Of a stretch of 64,000 nucleotides of DNA, positions 43,855 through 51,846 are shown piece after piece. The notes below the pieces were generated by a model that saw only the letters and a program-made list of their open reading frames with translations, had not been told where the DNA came from and made no database searches. This DNA is from Pseudomonas sp. FeN3W. Its GTDB lineage: Bacteria; Pseudomonadota; Gammaproteobacteria; Pseudomonadales; Pseudomonadaceae. Both the position numbers and the translations under genes were made by a program. Within the stretch, counting starts at the first letter, position 1; each line of letters begins with the position of its first letter. The DNA is taken from the NCBI GenBank assembly GCA_030263805.2, contig CP136010.1, forward strand, positions 806,001-870,000, in the 5' to 3' direction.

Positions 43855-44865
43855 TTACAGATAGTCTTTTATCAACAACTCACCAGACTGCACAGCGTTT
43901 AGTGCCGCGCCTTTTCGCACGTTATCAGACACAATCCACAAATTGACTTCCCGTGGATCGCAGATGCCTCGACGAAGCCTTCCGACATAGATCACATCCT
44001 GCCCGAGCGCGTCACCAACCGCTGTCGGATAGTCGTCCGGCTCCACCAGCTCAACCCCTTGCGCCGCTTCAAGAGCCGCAGACAGCGCTTGCATATCCGC
44101 CTCGACGCCCCCCTGCAACGAGACGATGAGGCTCTCCCCGAAGAACACCGGAGCCTGAACGAACGTAACAGAGACGGCGAGTTCCGGCATATCCAGGAGC
44201 TGACGAAGCTCTTCAACCAGACGCCGCTCCTGCACTCCATATCCTTGTGCGTCGACCGCCTCCGCTTGCGCGAGCATATTGAATGCCATCTGTCGACCGA
44301 ATACTCGAGGCTCCAAAGGTCGTGCATTGAGCAATTCGGATGTCTGCCGGGCAAGCTCCTTCACGCCTGCCGAACCACGGCTGGACACTGGCAGACAGGC
44401 CGTAACAGTCACTCGATGCAAATCCAGCTGTTGCCGGATCGGCGTCAAAGCAATGGCCAGCGCGACCGATTCAGGCAGTGGACTGGCAATGGCGCGCGGC
44501 TCGGGTAACGAGTCGAGCAGCACGCCGTTAACCTCTGGCACCATGCACAGCTGCTGCTCGACGGGTATCGAGGCGGATAGATCGACAATTCGACAGCCAG
44601 CTGCTAATGCCTTGATGCGGCACTCGCTCAGCAATGCCGAGGCAGCGACCAGAAACACCAGCTGCACTCGACTGAAGTCGAAGCGATCTGCCTCGCCTAC
44701 ACGCAGATTCCGGCCATTGAATGGCACCGTATGCCCGACACCCTCGCTGTCATCCAACAGATGCAGCTCGGTAACCGGAAACGCCCGCTCCTCGAGCACC
44801 TCGATCAGTGCTTCGCCTACCAGGCTGACCGCACCTACGACCGCAACACCGACACCTGTAGGCAT
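43855..44865 (-). CDS. usg: Asd-like paralogue lacking the catalytic cysteine (Usg type)
   Basis: A 336-residue protein with the aspartate-semialdehyde-dehydrogenase fold: GVGVAVVGAVSLVGEALIEVLEE at the start and VNLWIVSDNVRKGAALNAVQ at the end. The active-site stretch that should read NC in Asd appears as SPLPESVALAIAL, so the catalytic cysteine is missing and activity is unlikely. The start at 44865 follows GGAGG; the GTG upstream lies in that site. It sits between asd and fimV, as usg-type genes do in pseudomonads. Confidence 0.9.
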   Translation of the reverse strand: MPTGVGVAVVGAVSLVGEALIEVLEERAFPVTELHLLDDSEGVGHTVPFNGRNLRVGEADRFDFSRVQLVFLVAASALLSECRIKALAAGCRIVDLSASIPVEQQLCMVPEVNGVLLDSLPEPRAIASPLPESVALAIALTPIRQQLDLHRVTVTACLPVSSRGSAGVKELARQTSELLNARPLEPRVFGRQMAFNMLAQAEAVDAQGYGVQERRLVEELRQLLDMPELAVSVTFVQAPVFFGESLIVSLQGGVEADMQALSAALEAAQGVELVEPDDYPTAVGDALGQDVIYVGRLRRGICDPREVNLWIVSDNVRKGAALNAVQSGELLIKDYL

Positions 44866-44951
44866 CGTCACCTCCACGCATTAAGGACCGGCACTGTAGC
44901 GAAATGGCAGACCACTGCAACCAGCGCCGCCGAGCGGCATATCGCACAAAC

Positions 44952-44978
44952 GAAAACGCCGCGAACAAGTCGCGGCGT
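44952..44978 (-). terminator. Terminator after asd
   Basis: On the minus strand a 9-bp stem (ACGCCGCGA/TCGCGGCGT) with a 5-base loop is followed by four U residues. It lies 22 bp after the asd stop and separates asd from the Usg gene. Confidence 0.8.
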
Positions 44979-45000
44979 CTGGCACTTCATCGAGAGCGCA

Positions 45001-46113
45001 TCAACGCTCTAGAAGGATACGCAGCATGCGCCGCAGCGGCTCCGCGGCGCCCCACAGAAGCTGGTCACCCACGGTGAACGCGCCCAGGTAGTGCGAGCCC
45101 ATGTTGAGCTTGCGCAGGCGGCCGACCGGCACGCTCAGTGTTCCGGTGACTGCGGCCGGACTCAGCTCCTGCATGCTGGCATCACGATGATTCGGCACCA
45201 GCTTGACCCAGGGATTGTGCTGGCTGATCAGCCCTTCGATATCGGAAATCGGCACATCCTTGTTCAGCTTGATGGTCAGCGCCTGGCTGTGGCAACGCAT
45301 GGCGCCGACGCGCACACAGATGCCGTCAACCGGGATCGGGCTCTTGAAGCGACCGAGGATCTTATTGGTCTCAGCCTGCGCCTTCCATTCTTCGCGGCTC
45401 TGTCCGTTCGGCAGCTCCTTGTCGATGTAAGGAATCAGACTGCCGGCCAGCGGCACGCCGAAATTGTCGACAGGAAAAGCCTCACTGCGCTGGGTTTCAG
45501 CGACTTTTCGGTCGATATCCAGGATGGCGCTGGCGGGATTGGCCAGGTCATCGGCTACAGCCGCATTGATGGCACCCATCTGCTTGATCAGCTCGCGCAT
45601 GTTCTGCGCGCCGGCGCCGGAGGCTGCCTGATAGGTCATCGCGCTCATCCATTCCACCAGACCAGCCTCGAACAGCCCGCCAAGGCCCATCAGCGCCAGG
45701 CTGACCGTGCAATTGCCGCCGATGTAGTTCTTGGTGCCGGCATCCAGTTGCTGGTCGATCACGCGACGGTTCACCGGATCGAGCACGATCACCGCATCGT
45801 CCTGCATGCGCAGAGAGGAAGCCGCATCGATCCAGTAGCCCTGCCAGCCAGCTTCACGCAGCTTGGGGAACACTTCATTGGTGTAGTCGCCACCCTGACA
45901 GGTCAGGATCACATCGAGGCCTTTCAACTCGTCGATGCTGTAGGCGTCCTTCAGCGCAGCGGTTTCCTTGCCAATATCGGGGCCTTGGCCGCCAACGTTG
46001 GAAGTGGTGAAGAACACGGGCTCGATGAGGTCGAAATCCCGCTCTTCCAGCATCCGCTGCATGAGCACGGAACCGACCATACCGCGCCAACCGATCAGAC
46101 CTACACGTTTCAT
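45001..46113 (-). CDS. asd: Aspartate-semialdehyde dehydrogenase
   Basis: A 370-residue NADPH enzyme for lysine, methionine, threonine and diaminopimelate synthesis. The NADP loop is GLIGWRGMVGSVLMQRM. The catalytic Cys lies in GGNCTVSLALMGLGG, and the conserved RVGAMRCHSQALTIKL carries the active-site His. Length fits the gammaproteobacterial type. It is flanked by terminators on both sides, so it may be a single transcription unit. Confidence 0.96.
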   Translation of the reverse strand: MKRVGLIGWRGMVGSVLMQRMLEERDFDLIEPVFFTTSNVGGQGPDIGKETAALKDAYSIDELKGLDVILTCQGGDYTNEVFPKLREAGWQGYWIDAASSLRMQDDAVIVLDPVNRRVIDQQLDAGTKNYIGGNCTVSLALMGLGGLFEAGLVEWMSAMTYQAASGAGAQNMRELIKQMGAINAAVADDLANPASAILDIDRKVAETQRSEAFPVDNFGVPLAGSLIPYIDKELPNGQSREEWKAQAETNKILGRFKSPIPVDGICVRVGAMRCHSQALTIKLNKDVPISDIEGLISQHNPWVKLVPNHRDASMQELSPAAVTGTLSVPVGRLRKLNMGSHYLGAFTVGDQLLWGAAEPLRRMLRILLER

Positions 46114-46130
46114 CGCAACTACACCTATAG

Positions 46131-46162
46131 AAAAAGTGGCCCGCGCAGATTAAGGCGGGCCA
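46131..46162 (-). terminator. Terminator after leuB
   Basis: On the minus strand an 8-bp stem (TGGCCCGC/GCGGGCCA) with a 10-base loop is followed by C and five U residues. It lies 5 bp after the leuB stop and ends the leuCDB transcript before asd. Confidence 0.85.
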
Positions 46163-46167
46163 GAAGA

Positions 46168-47250
46168 TTACAACTTCGCGAGGGCCGCGACTACTGCGTC
46201 GCCCATCGCCTGAGTGCCGACTCTGGTACAGCCTTCGGACCAGATGTCACCGGTACGCAGGCCCTGATCCAGCACATCGCTGACCGCCTGCTCGATGGCG
46301 TCGGCTGCCGCCACCTGATTGAAGCTGTAACGCAGCATCATCGAAACGGACAGGATGGTCGCCAACGGATTGGCGATGCCCTGGCCAGCGATATCCGGCG
46401 CTGAACCGTGGCATGGCTCGTACATGCCCTTGTTGTCCGCATCCAGCGAGGCGGACGGCAGCATGCCGATGGAACCAGTCAGCATCGATGCCTCGTCGGA
46501 GAGGATGTCGCCGAACATGTTGTCAGTGACTATCACGTCGAACTGCTTCGGTGCACGCACCAGCTGCATCGCCGCATTGTCAACGTACATGTGGCTGAGC
46601 TCAACCTCGGGATAGTCCTTGGCCACTTCCTCGACCACGGCGCGCCACAGCTGACTGGACGCCAGTACGTTGGCCTTGTCCACCGAGCAGAGCTTCTTGT
46701 TGCGCACCATCGCCATGTCGAAGCCGACCTTGGCGATGCGACGGATTTCGCTTTCACTGTACGGCAGCGTGTCGTACGCCATGCGCTCACCGTTCTCCAG
46801 CACCTTGCTTTCGCGCGGCTTGCCGAAATAAATGCCGCCGGTCAACTCGCGAACGATGAGGATATCCAGACCAGCCACGATCTCAGGCTTCAGCGACGAC
46901 GCATCGGCCAGTTGCGGGTAGAGCAGTGCCGGACGCAGGTTACCGAACAGCCCCAGCTCGGAGCGAATCTTCAGCAGACCGCGCTCGGGACGAATGGCTG
47001 GATCGATCTTGTCCCACTTCGGGCCTCCCACCGCGCCAAGCAGAATGGCATCGGCAGCACGTGCACGCGCAAGGGTTTCGTCCGCCAGCGGCACGCCATA
47101 CTTGTCGACCGCTGCACCACCCAGCTCGTCATAGCTCAGCTCGAAGTCCAGCTGGAACCTGTCATTGGCCAGCTGCAAAACCTTGACCGCCTCGGCCATG
47201 ATCTCCGGGCCGATACCGTCACCGGGCAATACCAGAATATTTTTGGACAT
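46168..47250 (-). CDS. leuB: 3-isopropylmalate dehydrogenase
   Basis: A 360-residue NAD enzyme that oxidatively decarboxylates 3-isopropylmalate. It has LVLPGDGIGPEIMAEAVKVL, RPERGLLKIRSELGLFGNLRP, KANVLASSQLW and the metal-binding DNMFGDILSDEASML. The NAD site ends in HGSAPDIAGQGIANPLATI. It is third in the leuC-leuD-leuB operon; the 94-bp gap to leuD is filled by a hairpin repeat. Confidence 0.97.
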   Translation of the reverse strand: MSKNILVLPGDGIGPEIMAEAVKVLQLANDRFQLDFELSYDELGGAAVDKYGVPLADETLARARAADAILLGAVGGPKWDKIDPAIRPERGLLKIRSELGLFGNLRPALLYPQLADASSLKPEIVAGLDILIVRELTGGIYFGKPRESKVLENGERMAYDTLPYSESEIRRIAKVGFDMAMVRNKKLCSVDKANVLASSQLWRAVVEEVAKDYPEVELSHMYVDNAAMQLVRAPKQFDVIVTDNMFGDILSDEASMLTGSIGMLPSASLDADNKGMYEPCHGSAPDIAGQGIANPLATILSVSMMLRYSFNQVAAADAIEQAVSDVLDQGLRTGDIWSEGCTRVGTQAMGDAVVAALAKL

Positions 47251-47267
47251 AACGTTTCCTTCGGAAA

Positions 47268-47340
47268 AGCTTGAAGCTGAAAGCCAGAAGCTGGAAGCCG
47301 AGCGCTGTTACTTCCAGCTTTCGGCTTCCGGCTTCAAGCT
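47268..47340. repeat. Imperfect 30-bp inverted repeat of the GAAGCTG family
   Basis: Two 30-bp arms (47268-47297 and 47311-47340) are complementary apart from a few mismatches, with a 13-base loop. Both arms are built from GAAGCTG-like heptamers, as at 3506-3651. It fills nearly the whole leuD-leuB gap and would fold into a long hairpin in the leu mRNA. Confidence 0.88.
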
Positions 47341-47344
47341 CGTG

Positions 47345-47992
47345 TCATTTGATCGCGCCGAACAGCCATGGCTGGCTCTGCTGGTGACGGGTCTCGAACG
47401 CCTTGATCGCGTCCGCGTCTTGCAGCGTCAGGCCGATATCGTCGAGACCGTTGAGCAGGCAGTGCTTGCGGAAGGCATCGACTTCAAAGTCGTACTGCTT
47501 GCCGTCCGGGCGTGTCACGACCTGCGCAGCGAGGTCCACGGTCAGCTGGTAGCCTTCGTTGGCTTCGGCCTGTGCGAACAGCTCATCGACTTCCTCTTCC
47601 TTCAGCACGATCGGCAGCAGGCCGTTCTTGAAGCTGTTGTTGTAGAAAATGTCGGCAAAGCTCGGCGCGATGATCGTACGGAAACCGTACTCCTCCAGGG
47701 CCCACGGCGCGTGCTCGCGGGAGGAGCCGCAGCCGAAGTTCTCACGCGCCAGCAGCACGCTGGCGCCCTGGTAGCGCGGGAAGTTCAGCACGAAGTCCTT
47801 GTTCACCGGACGCTGCGAGCAATCCTGATTCGGCTGACCGACGTCCAGGTAGCGCCACTCATCGAACAGATTAGGGCCAAAGCCGGTGCGCTTGATGGAC
47901 TTGAGAAACTGCTTCGGAATGATCTGATCGGTATCGACGTTGGCACGATCCAGCGGACAGACCAGGCCGGTGTGTTGGGTAAAGGCTTTCAT
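47345..47992 (-). CDS. leuD: 3-isopropylmalate dehydratase small subunit
   Basis: A 215-residue aconitase-swivel subunit. It has NVDTDQIIPKQFLKSI, then LARENFGCGSSREHAPWALEEYGF and the end pattern IAPSFADIFYNNSFKNGLLP. It partners with LeuC to isomerise 2-isopropylmalate. It starts 11 bp after the leuC stop. Confidence 0.97.
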   Translation of the reverse strand: MKAFTQHTGLVCPLDRANVDTDQIIPKQFLKSIKRTGFGPNLFDEWRYLDVGQPNQDCSQRPVNKDFVLNFPRYQGASVLLARENFGCGSSREHAPWALEEYGFRTIIAPSFADIFYNNSFKNGLLPIVLKEEEVDELFAQAEANEGYQLTVDLAAQVVTRPDGKQYDFEVDAFRKHCLLNGLDDIGLTLQDADAIKAFETRHQQSQPWLFGAIK

Positions 47993-48003
47993 CCGTTATC
48001 TCC

Positions 48004-49431
48004 TCAGGCCTGGACCAGTTCGCGTACATCGATGAAATGGCCGGTTACCGCCGCAGCGGCGGCCATGGCCGGGCTGACCAGGTGTGTGCGTCCACCAGCG
48101 CCCTGACGCCCCTCGAAGTTGCGGTTGGAAGTCGAGGCGCAATGCTCGCCGCTGCCCAGCTTGTCGGGGTTCATCGCCAGACACATGGAGCAACCCGGCT
48201 CGCGCCACTCGAAGCCAGCCTCGACGAAGATCTTGTCCAACCCTTCAGCCTCGGCCTGCTGCTTCACCAGGCCGGAGCCCGGCACAACCATCGCCTGCTT
48301 CACGTTCGCCGCCACCTTGCGCCCTTTGGCGACTTCAGCCGCGGCACGCAGGTCCTCGATCCGCGAGTTGGTGCAGGAACCAATGAACACGCGATCCAGC
48401 TTGATATTGGTGATCGGCTGGTTGGCCGCCAGGCCCATGTACTTCAGCGCACGAACGATGGAATCGCGCTTGACCGGGTCGGCTTCGGCGGCGGGGTCCG
48501 GCACGCTCTGATCGACAGCCAGCACCATTTCCGGCGAAGTGCCCCAGCTGACCTGCGGCTTGATGTCCTCGGCTTTGAGCTCGACGACGGTGTCGAACAC
48601 CGCGTCGCCATCGGAGACCAGACCTTTCCACAGCTCGACCGCCTTGTCCCAGTCGTCGCCCTTCGGCGCGAACGGACGCCCTTCGACGTACGCGATGGTT
48701 TTTTCATCCACCGCCACCATGCCTACGCGGGCACCGGCTTCGATGGACATGTTGCAGATGGTCATGCGCCCTTCCATGGACAGATCGCGAATCGCGCTGC
48801 CGGCGAATTCCAGGGCATGGCCGTTACCGCCAGCGGTGCCGATCTTGCCGATCACAGCCAGCACGATGTCCTTCGCGGTGACGCCGAACGGCAACTTGCC
48901 TTCGACGCGCACCTGCATGTTCTTCATCTTCTTGGCGACCAGGCACTGGGTGGCGAGCACATGCTCGACCTCGGAGGTGCCGATGCCGTGGGCCAGCGCG
49001 CCGAAGGCGCCGTGGGTGGAGGTATGCGAATCACCGCAAACCACGGTCATGCCGGGCAGTGTCGCGCCCTGCTCCGGGCCGATGACGTGGACGATGCCCT
49101 GACGCACGTCGTTCATCTTGAATTCGAGGATGCCGAAATCGTCGCAGTTCTCGTCCAGCGTCTGCACCTGGATGCGCGAGACCTCGTCAGCGATGGCTTC
49201 CAGGCCGCCCTGACGCTCGCCCTTGGTGGTCGGCACGTTGTGGTCCGGCGTGGCGATATTGGCGTCGATACGCCATGGCTTGCGATTGGCCAGACGCAGA
49301 CCTTCGAACGCTTGTGGCGAAGTCACTTCATGCAGGATGTGGCGGTCGATGTAGATCAGCGACGAACCATCGTCGCGACGTTTCACCTCGTGCATTTCCC
49401 AGAGCTTGTCGTAGAGCGTCTTGCCGGCCAT
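48004..49431 (-). CDS. leuC: 3-isopropylmalate dehydratase large subunit
   Basis: A 475-residue aconitase-type subunit with a 4Fe-4S cluster held by cysteines in IGSCTNSRIEDLRAAA and CSMCLAMNPDKL. GEVVCGDSHTSTHGAFGALA-type substrate motifs are visible as VVCGDSHTSTHGAFGA. I start at the ATG at 49431 (MAGKTLYDKLWE), the usual N terminus; a start five codons earlier is also open. It is first in leuCDB and diverges from a LysR gene. Confidence 0.97.
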   Translation of the reverse strand: MAGKTLYDKLWEMHEVKRRDDGSSLIYIDRHILHEVTSPQAFEGLRLANRKPWRIDANIATPDHNVPTTKGERQGGLEAIADEVSRIQVQTLDENCDDFGILEFKMNDVRQGIVHVIGPEQGATLPGMTVVCGDSHTSTHGAFGALAHGIGTSEVEHVLATQCLVAKKMKNMQVRVEGKLPFGVTAKDIVLAVIGKIGTAGGNGHALEFAGSAIRDLSMEGRMTICNMSIEAGARVGMVAVDEKTIAYVEGRPFAPKGDDWDKAVELWKGLVSDGDAVFDTVVELKAEDIKPQVSWGTSPEMVLAVDQSVPDPAAEADPVKRDSIVRALKYMGLAANQPITNIKLDRVFIGSCTNSRIEDLRAAAEVAKGRKVAANVKQAMVVPGSGLVKQQAEAEGLDKIFVEAGFEWREPGCSMCLAMNPDKLGSGEHCASTSNRNFEGRQGAGGRTHLVSPAMAAAAAVTGHFIDVRELVQA

Positions 49432-49541
49432 CGGACTTTTCCTCATCTGCTTTCTATGCGGGGCGAATAGCCCTTGCGCTTATGGGGACGATGCTAAGGA
49501 CTTGCATTCAATTACTCAAATTCATATTTTTCATCCCAAGC

Positions 49542-49556
49542 ATTCCCTACAGGAAT
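49542..49556. promoter_or_regulatory. LysR-type operator between leuC and lysR
   Basis: The dyad ATTCC/GGAAT with a 5-base centre contains a T-N11-A core, the hallmark of LysR sites. It ends 28 bp before the LysR start codon and suits autoregulation and control of leuC. Binding is inferred. Confidence 0.5.
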
Positions 49557-49584
49557 CCGGATCATCACCGGATAGAGATCGTTC

Positions 49585-50460
49585 ATGGACCTGGCCAACC
49601 TCAATGCCTTTATCGCCATCGCGGAAACGGGCAGCTTTTCCTTGGCCGCGGAGCGCCTGCATCTGACCCAGCCTGCAGTCAGCAAGCGCATCGCCGCATT
49701 GGAATCGCAGCTGGACGTGCGCCTGTTCGACCGGCTCGGCCGCGAGATTGGCCTGACAGAGGCAGGAAGAGCCCTGCTGCCGCGGGCCTATCAGATTTTG
49801 AATGTACTGGACGACACCCGCCGCGCCTTGACCAACCTCAACGGCGACATTGGCGGCCGGCTGAGCCTGGCGACCAGCCATCACATCGGCCTGCACCGCC
49901 TACCGCCCTTGCTACGCGCGTTCACCCGCGCTTATCCGCAGGTCAGCCTGGATATTCGTTTTCTCGATTCGGAAGTCGCCTACGACGAAGTGCTGCATGG
50001 CCGCGCCGAACTGGCGGTCATCACCCTGGCGCCGCAGACTGCCGAGCCGGTCCGGGCAATGAAGGTATGGGACGACCCGCTGGATTTCGTTGTCGCGCCC
50101 GAACACCCGCTGGCGGGCAAGGCGGATATTCGTCTGGCCGATGTCGCCGGCCACCCTGCCGTCTTTCCCGGCGGCAACACCTTCACTCACCACATCGCCC
50201 AGCGACTGTTCGAGCGTGAGGGCCTGACGCCCAATATCACCATGAGCACCAACTATATGGAAACCATCAAGATGATGGTCTCCATCGGGATCGCCTGGAG
50301 CGTACTGCCGCGCAGCATGCTCGACGAACAGGTGGTCAGCCTGCCTCTGCCGGGCATTCAGCTGACCCGGCAACTTGGCTACATCGTGCACAGGGAACGC
50401 ACCCTGTCCAATGCGGCCAGGGCTTTCATGGCGCTACTGGATGCTGAACGCGGTGACTGA
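49585..50460 (+). CDS. LysR-family regulator divergent from leuC
   Basis: A 291-residue regulator with the N-terminal HTH (NLNAFIAIAETGSFSLAAERLHL, then QPAVSKRIAALESQLDVRLFDR) and a C-terminal effector domain. Its place divergent from leuCDB is conserved in pseudomonads, which suggests it activates the leucine genes, but this is inferred from position. A T-N11-A dyad lies just upstream. It ends at a bidirectional terminator. Confidence 0.92.
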   Translation: MDLANLNAFIAIAETGSFSLAAERLHLTQPAVSKRIAALESQLDVRLFDRLGREIGLTEAGRALLPRAYQILNVLDDTRRALTNLNGDIGGRLSLATSHHIGLHRLPPLLRAFTRAYPQVSLDIRFLDSEVAYDEVLHGRAELAVITLAPQTAEPVRAMKVWDDPLDFVVAPEHPLAGKADIRLADVAGHPAVFPGGNTFTHHIAQRLFEREGLTPNITMSTNYMETIKMMVSIGIAWSVLPRSMLDEQVVSLPLPGIQLTRQLGYIVHRERTLSNAARAFMALLDAERGD

Positions 50461-50481
50461 CCAGACGAGACAACTACAAGA

Positions 50482-50503
50482 AAGGGCGCCCTATGGCGCC
50501 CTT
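50482..50503. terminator. Bidirectional terminator between lysR and the small heat-shock gene
   Basis: A perfect 9-bp stem (AAGGGCGCC/GGCGCCCTT) with a 4-base loop sits between two convergent genes. Pyrimidine-rich tracts follow on both strands (CTCTTCCTT on plus, TCTTG on minus). Confidence 0.8.
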
Positions 50504-50517
50504 CTCTTCCTTGCAGA

Positions 50518-50964
50518 TCAACCCTCCAGCGCGGGCCGTTGATCGGCATTGATGGGGATGCGCTTGGGCTTGGCCTCTTCCGGCACCACGCGCACCAGGT
50601 CGATGTTGAGCAGGCCACTGTTCAGCGCAGCGCCTTTCACCTCGATGTGGTCGGCTAGCCGGAACGACAACTTGAACGCCCGCTGAGCGATGCCCTGATG
50701 CAGATAGGTGACATTCTCGGCCTCGCTTTCGCGCGGCCCGCCACTGATGGTCAGCACGCTGCGCTCGACCTGCAGATCGAGGTCGGACTCCTCGAAGCCG
50801 GCGGCTGCGACCACGATTCGATACTGGTCGTCACCGTGCTTCTCGATGTTATAGGGTGGATAAGAGCTGCCGGTTTCGTTGCGCAGGGCGGACTCGAACA
50901 GGTCATTGAAACGATCGAAGCCCACGGATTGCCGGAACAGAGGGGCCATGGGGAACGAACTCAT
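50518..50964 (-). CDS. ibpA: Small heat-shock protein (Hsp20/IbpA family)
   Basis: A 148-residue alpha-crystallin-type chaperone that holds unfolding proteins in inclusion bodies. It begins MSSFPMAPLFRQSVGFDRFNDL, has YPPYNIEKHGDDQYRIVVAAAGF in the core, and ends the crystallin domain with GLLNIDLVRVVPEEAKPKRI. I start at the ATG at 50964, preceded by CAGGAGG. A ROSE-like hairpin covers this ribosome-binding site and a sigma32-like promoter lies upstream, so both transcription and translation should rise on heating. Confidence 0.94.
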   Translation of the reverse strand: MSSFPMAPLFRQSVGFDRFNDLFESALRNETGSSYPPYNIEKHGDDQYRIVVAAAGFEESDLDLQVERSVLTISGGPRESEAENVTYLHQGIAQRAFKLSFRLADHIEVKGAALNSGLLNIDLVRVVPEEAKPKRIPINADQRPALEG

Positions 50965-50967
50965 GAT

Positions 50968-51009
50968 AAACCTCCTGAAATCAGCGAGTTGAAACAGGCG
51001 GGACCCGCC
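50968..51009 (-). promoter_or_regulatory. ROSE-like RNA thermometer in the ibpA leader
   Basis: In the mRNA, UCGCU pairs with AGGA of the Shine-Dalgarno around a bulged G (50968-50990), exactly the U(U/C)GCU feature of ROSE elements. A second stable stem (GGCGG/CCGCC, 50997-51009) lies just upstream. Heat should open the first stem and free the ribosome-binding site. Confidence 0.65.
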
Positions 51010-51029
51010 TTCGGCATCCCGCTGAGCCT

Positions 51030-51058
51030 TAGATAGGAACCGTTCTGCAGATTTCAAG
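51030..51058 (-). promoter_or_regulatory. sigma32-like heat-shock promoter of ibpA
   Basis: The minus strand has a perfect -35 CTTGAAA (51058-51052), a 14-bp spacer and a partial -10 CCTATCTA (51037-51030; consensus CCCCATNT). The transcript would carry a leader of about 55-60 nt. Confidence 0.6.
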
Positions 51059-51094
51059 GCGTATGAAACAAGCCTGCCGACAAGAGGTAACACC

Positions 51095-51841
51095 ATGTCC
51101 AGAGTCATGCTGATCACAGGTGCCAGTCGCGGTATCGGCGCTGCCACTGCGCGGCTGGCCGCCCACCAGGGCTACGCACTGTGCCTCAACTATCACCAAC
51201 GCGAAGACGCGGTGAAACAGGTGCTCGAACAGGTCCGCACTGCGGGCGTATCGGCAATTACGGTCAAGGCTGATGTCGCCGACGAGGGTCAGGTGCTGCA
51301 GATGTTCGAGATGATTGATCGCGAGTTCGGCCGCCTCGATGTGCTGGTCAACAACGCCGGCATGCTCGAACAACAGATGCGTCTGGAGCAGATGGATGCC
51401 GCTCGCTGGATGCGCGTGCTCGGCACCAACGTCATCGGCAGCTTTCTATGCGCCCGCGAGGCGATCAAGCGCATGTCCAATCAGCATGGCGGCCAGGGTG
51501 GTTCGATCATCAACCTGTCCTCGATCGCCGCGCGGCTAGGCGCGCCGGGGGAATACATCGACTATGCCGCGGCCAAGGGCGCCATTGACAGCATGACTGT
51601 CGGGCTGGCCAAGGAAGTCGCCGGCGAAGGCATTCGGGTCAATGCGGTACGACCCGGCGTGATCGATACCGAGATTCACGCCAGCGGTGGCGAGCCGGAT
51701 CGCATCGAGCGGGTCAAGGCAAGCGTGCCCATGGGGCGCGGCGGGAAAGCCGAGGAAGTTGCCGAAGCCATACTCTGGCTCGCCAGTGAGCACGCCAGCT
51801 ATACCACCGGCGCGTTGCTAGACGTCAGCGGCGGACGCTGA
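51095..51841 (+). CDS. SDR-family oxidoreductase
   Basis: A 248-residue NAD(P)-dependent short-chain dehydrogenase. The cofactor loop is GASRGIGAATARLAA, NNAGMLEQ is conserved, the catalytic Ser is in INLSSIAARLG and the YAAAK motif gives Tyr and Lys. The sequence resembles glucose/3-oxoacyl reductase-like SDRs, but the substrate is unknown. It diverges from ibpA and converges on dusC. Confidence 0.92.
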   Translation: MSRVMLITGASRGIGAATARLAAHQGYALCLNYHQREDAVKQVLEQVRTAGVSAITVKADVADEGQVLQMFEMIDREFGRLDVLVNNAGMLEQQMRLEQMDAARWMRVLGTNVIGSFLCAREAIKRMSNQHGGQGGSIINLSSIAARLGAPGEYIDYAAAKGAIDSMTVGLAKEVAGEGIRVNAVRPGVIDTEIHASGGEPDRIERVKASVPMGRGGKAEEVAEAILWLASEHASYTTGALLDVSGGR

Positions 51842-51846
51842 TCGGC

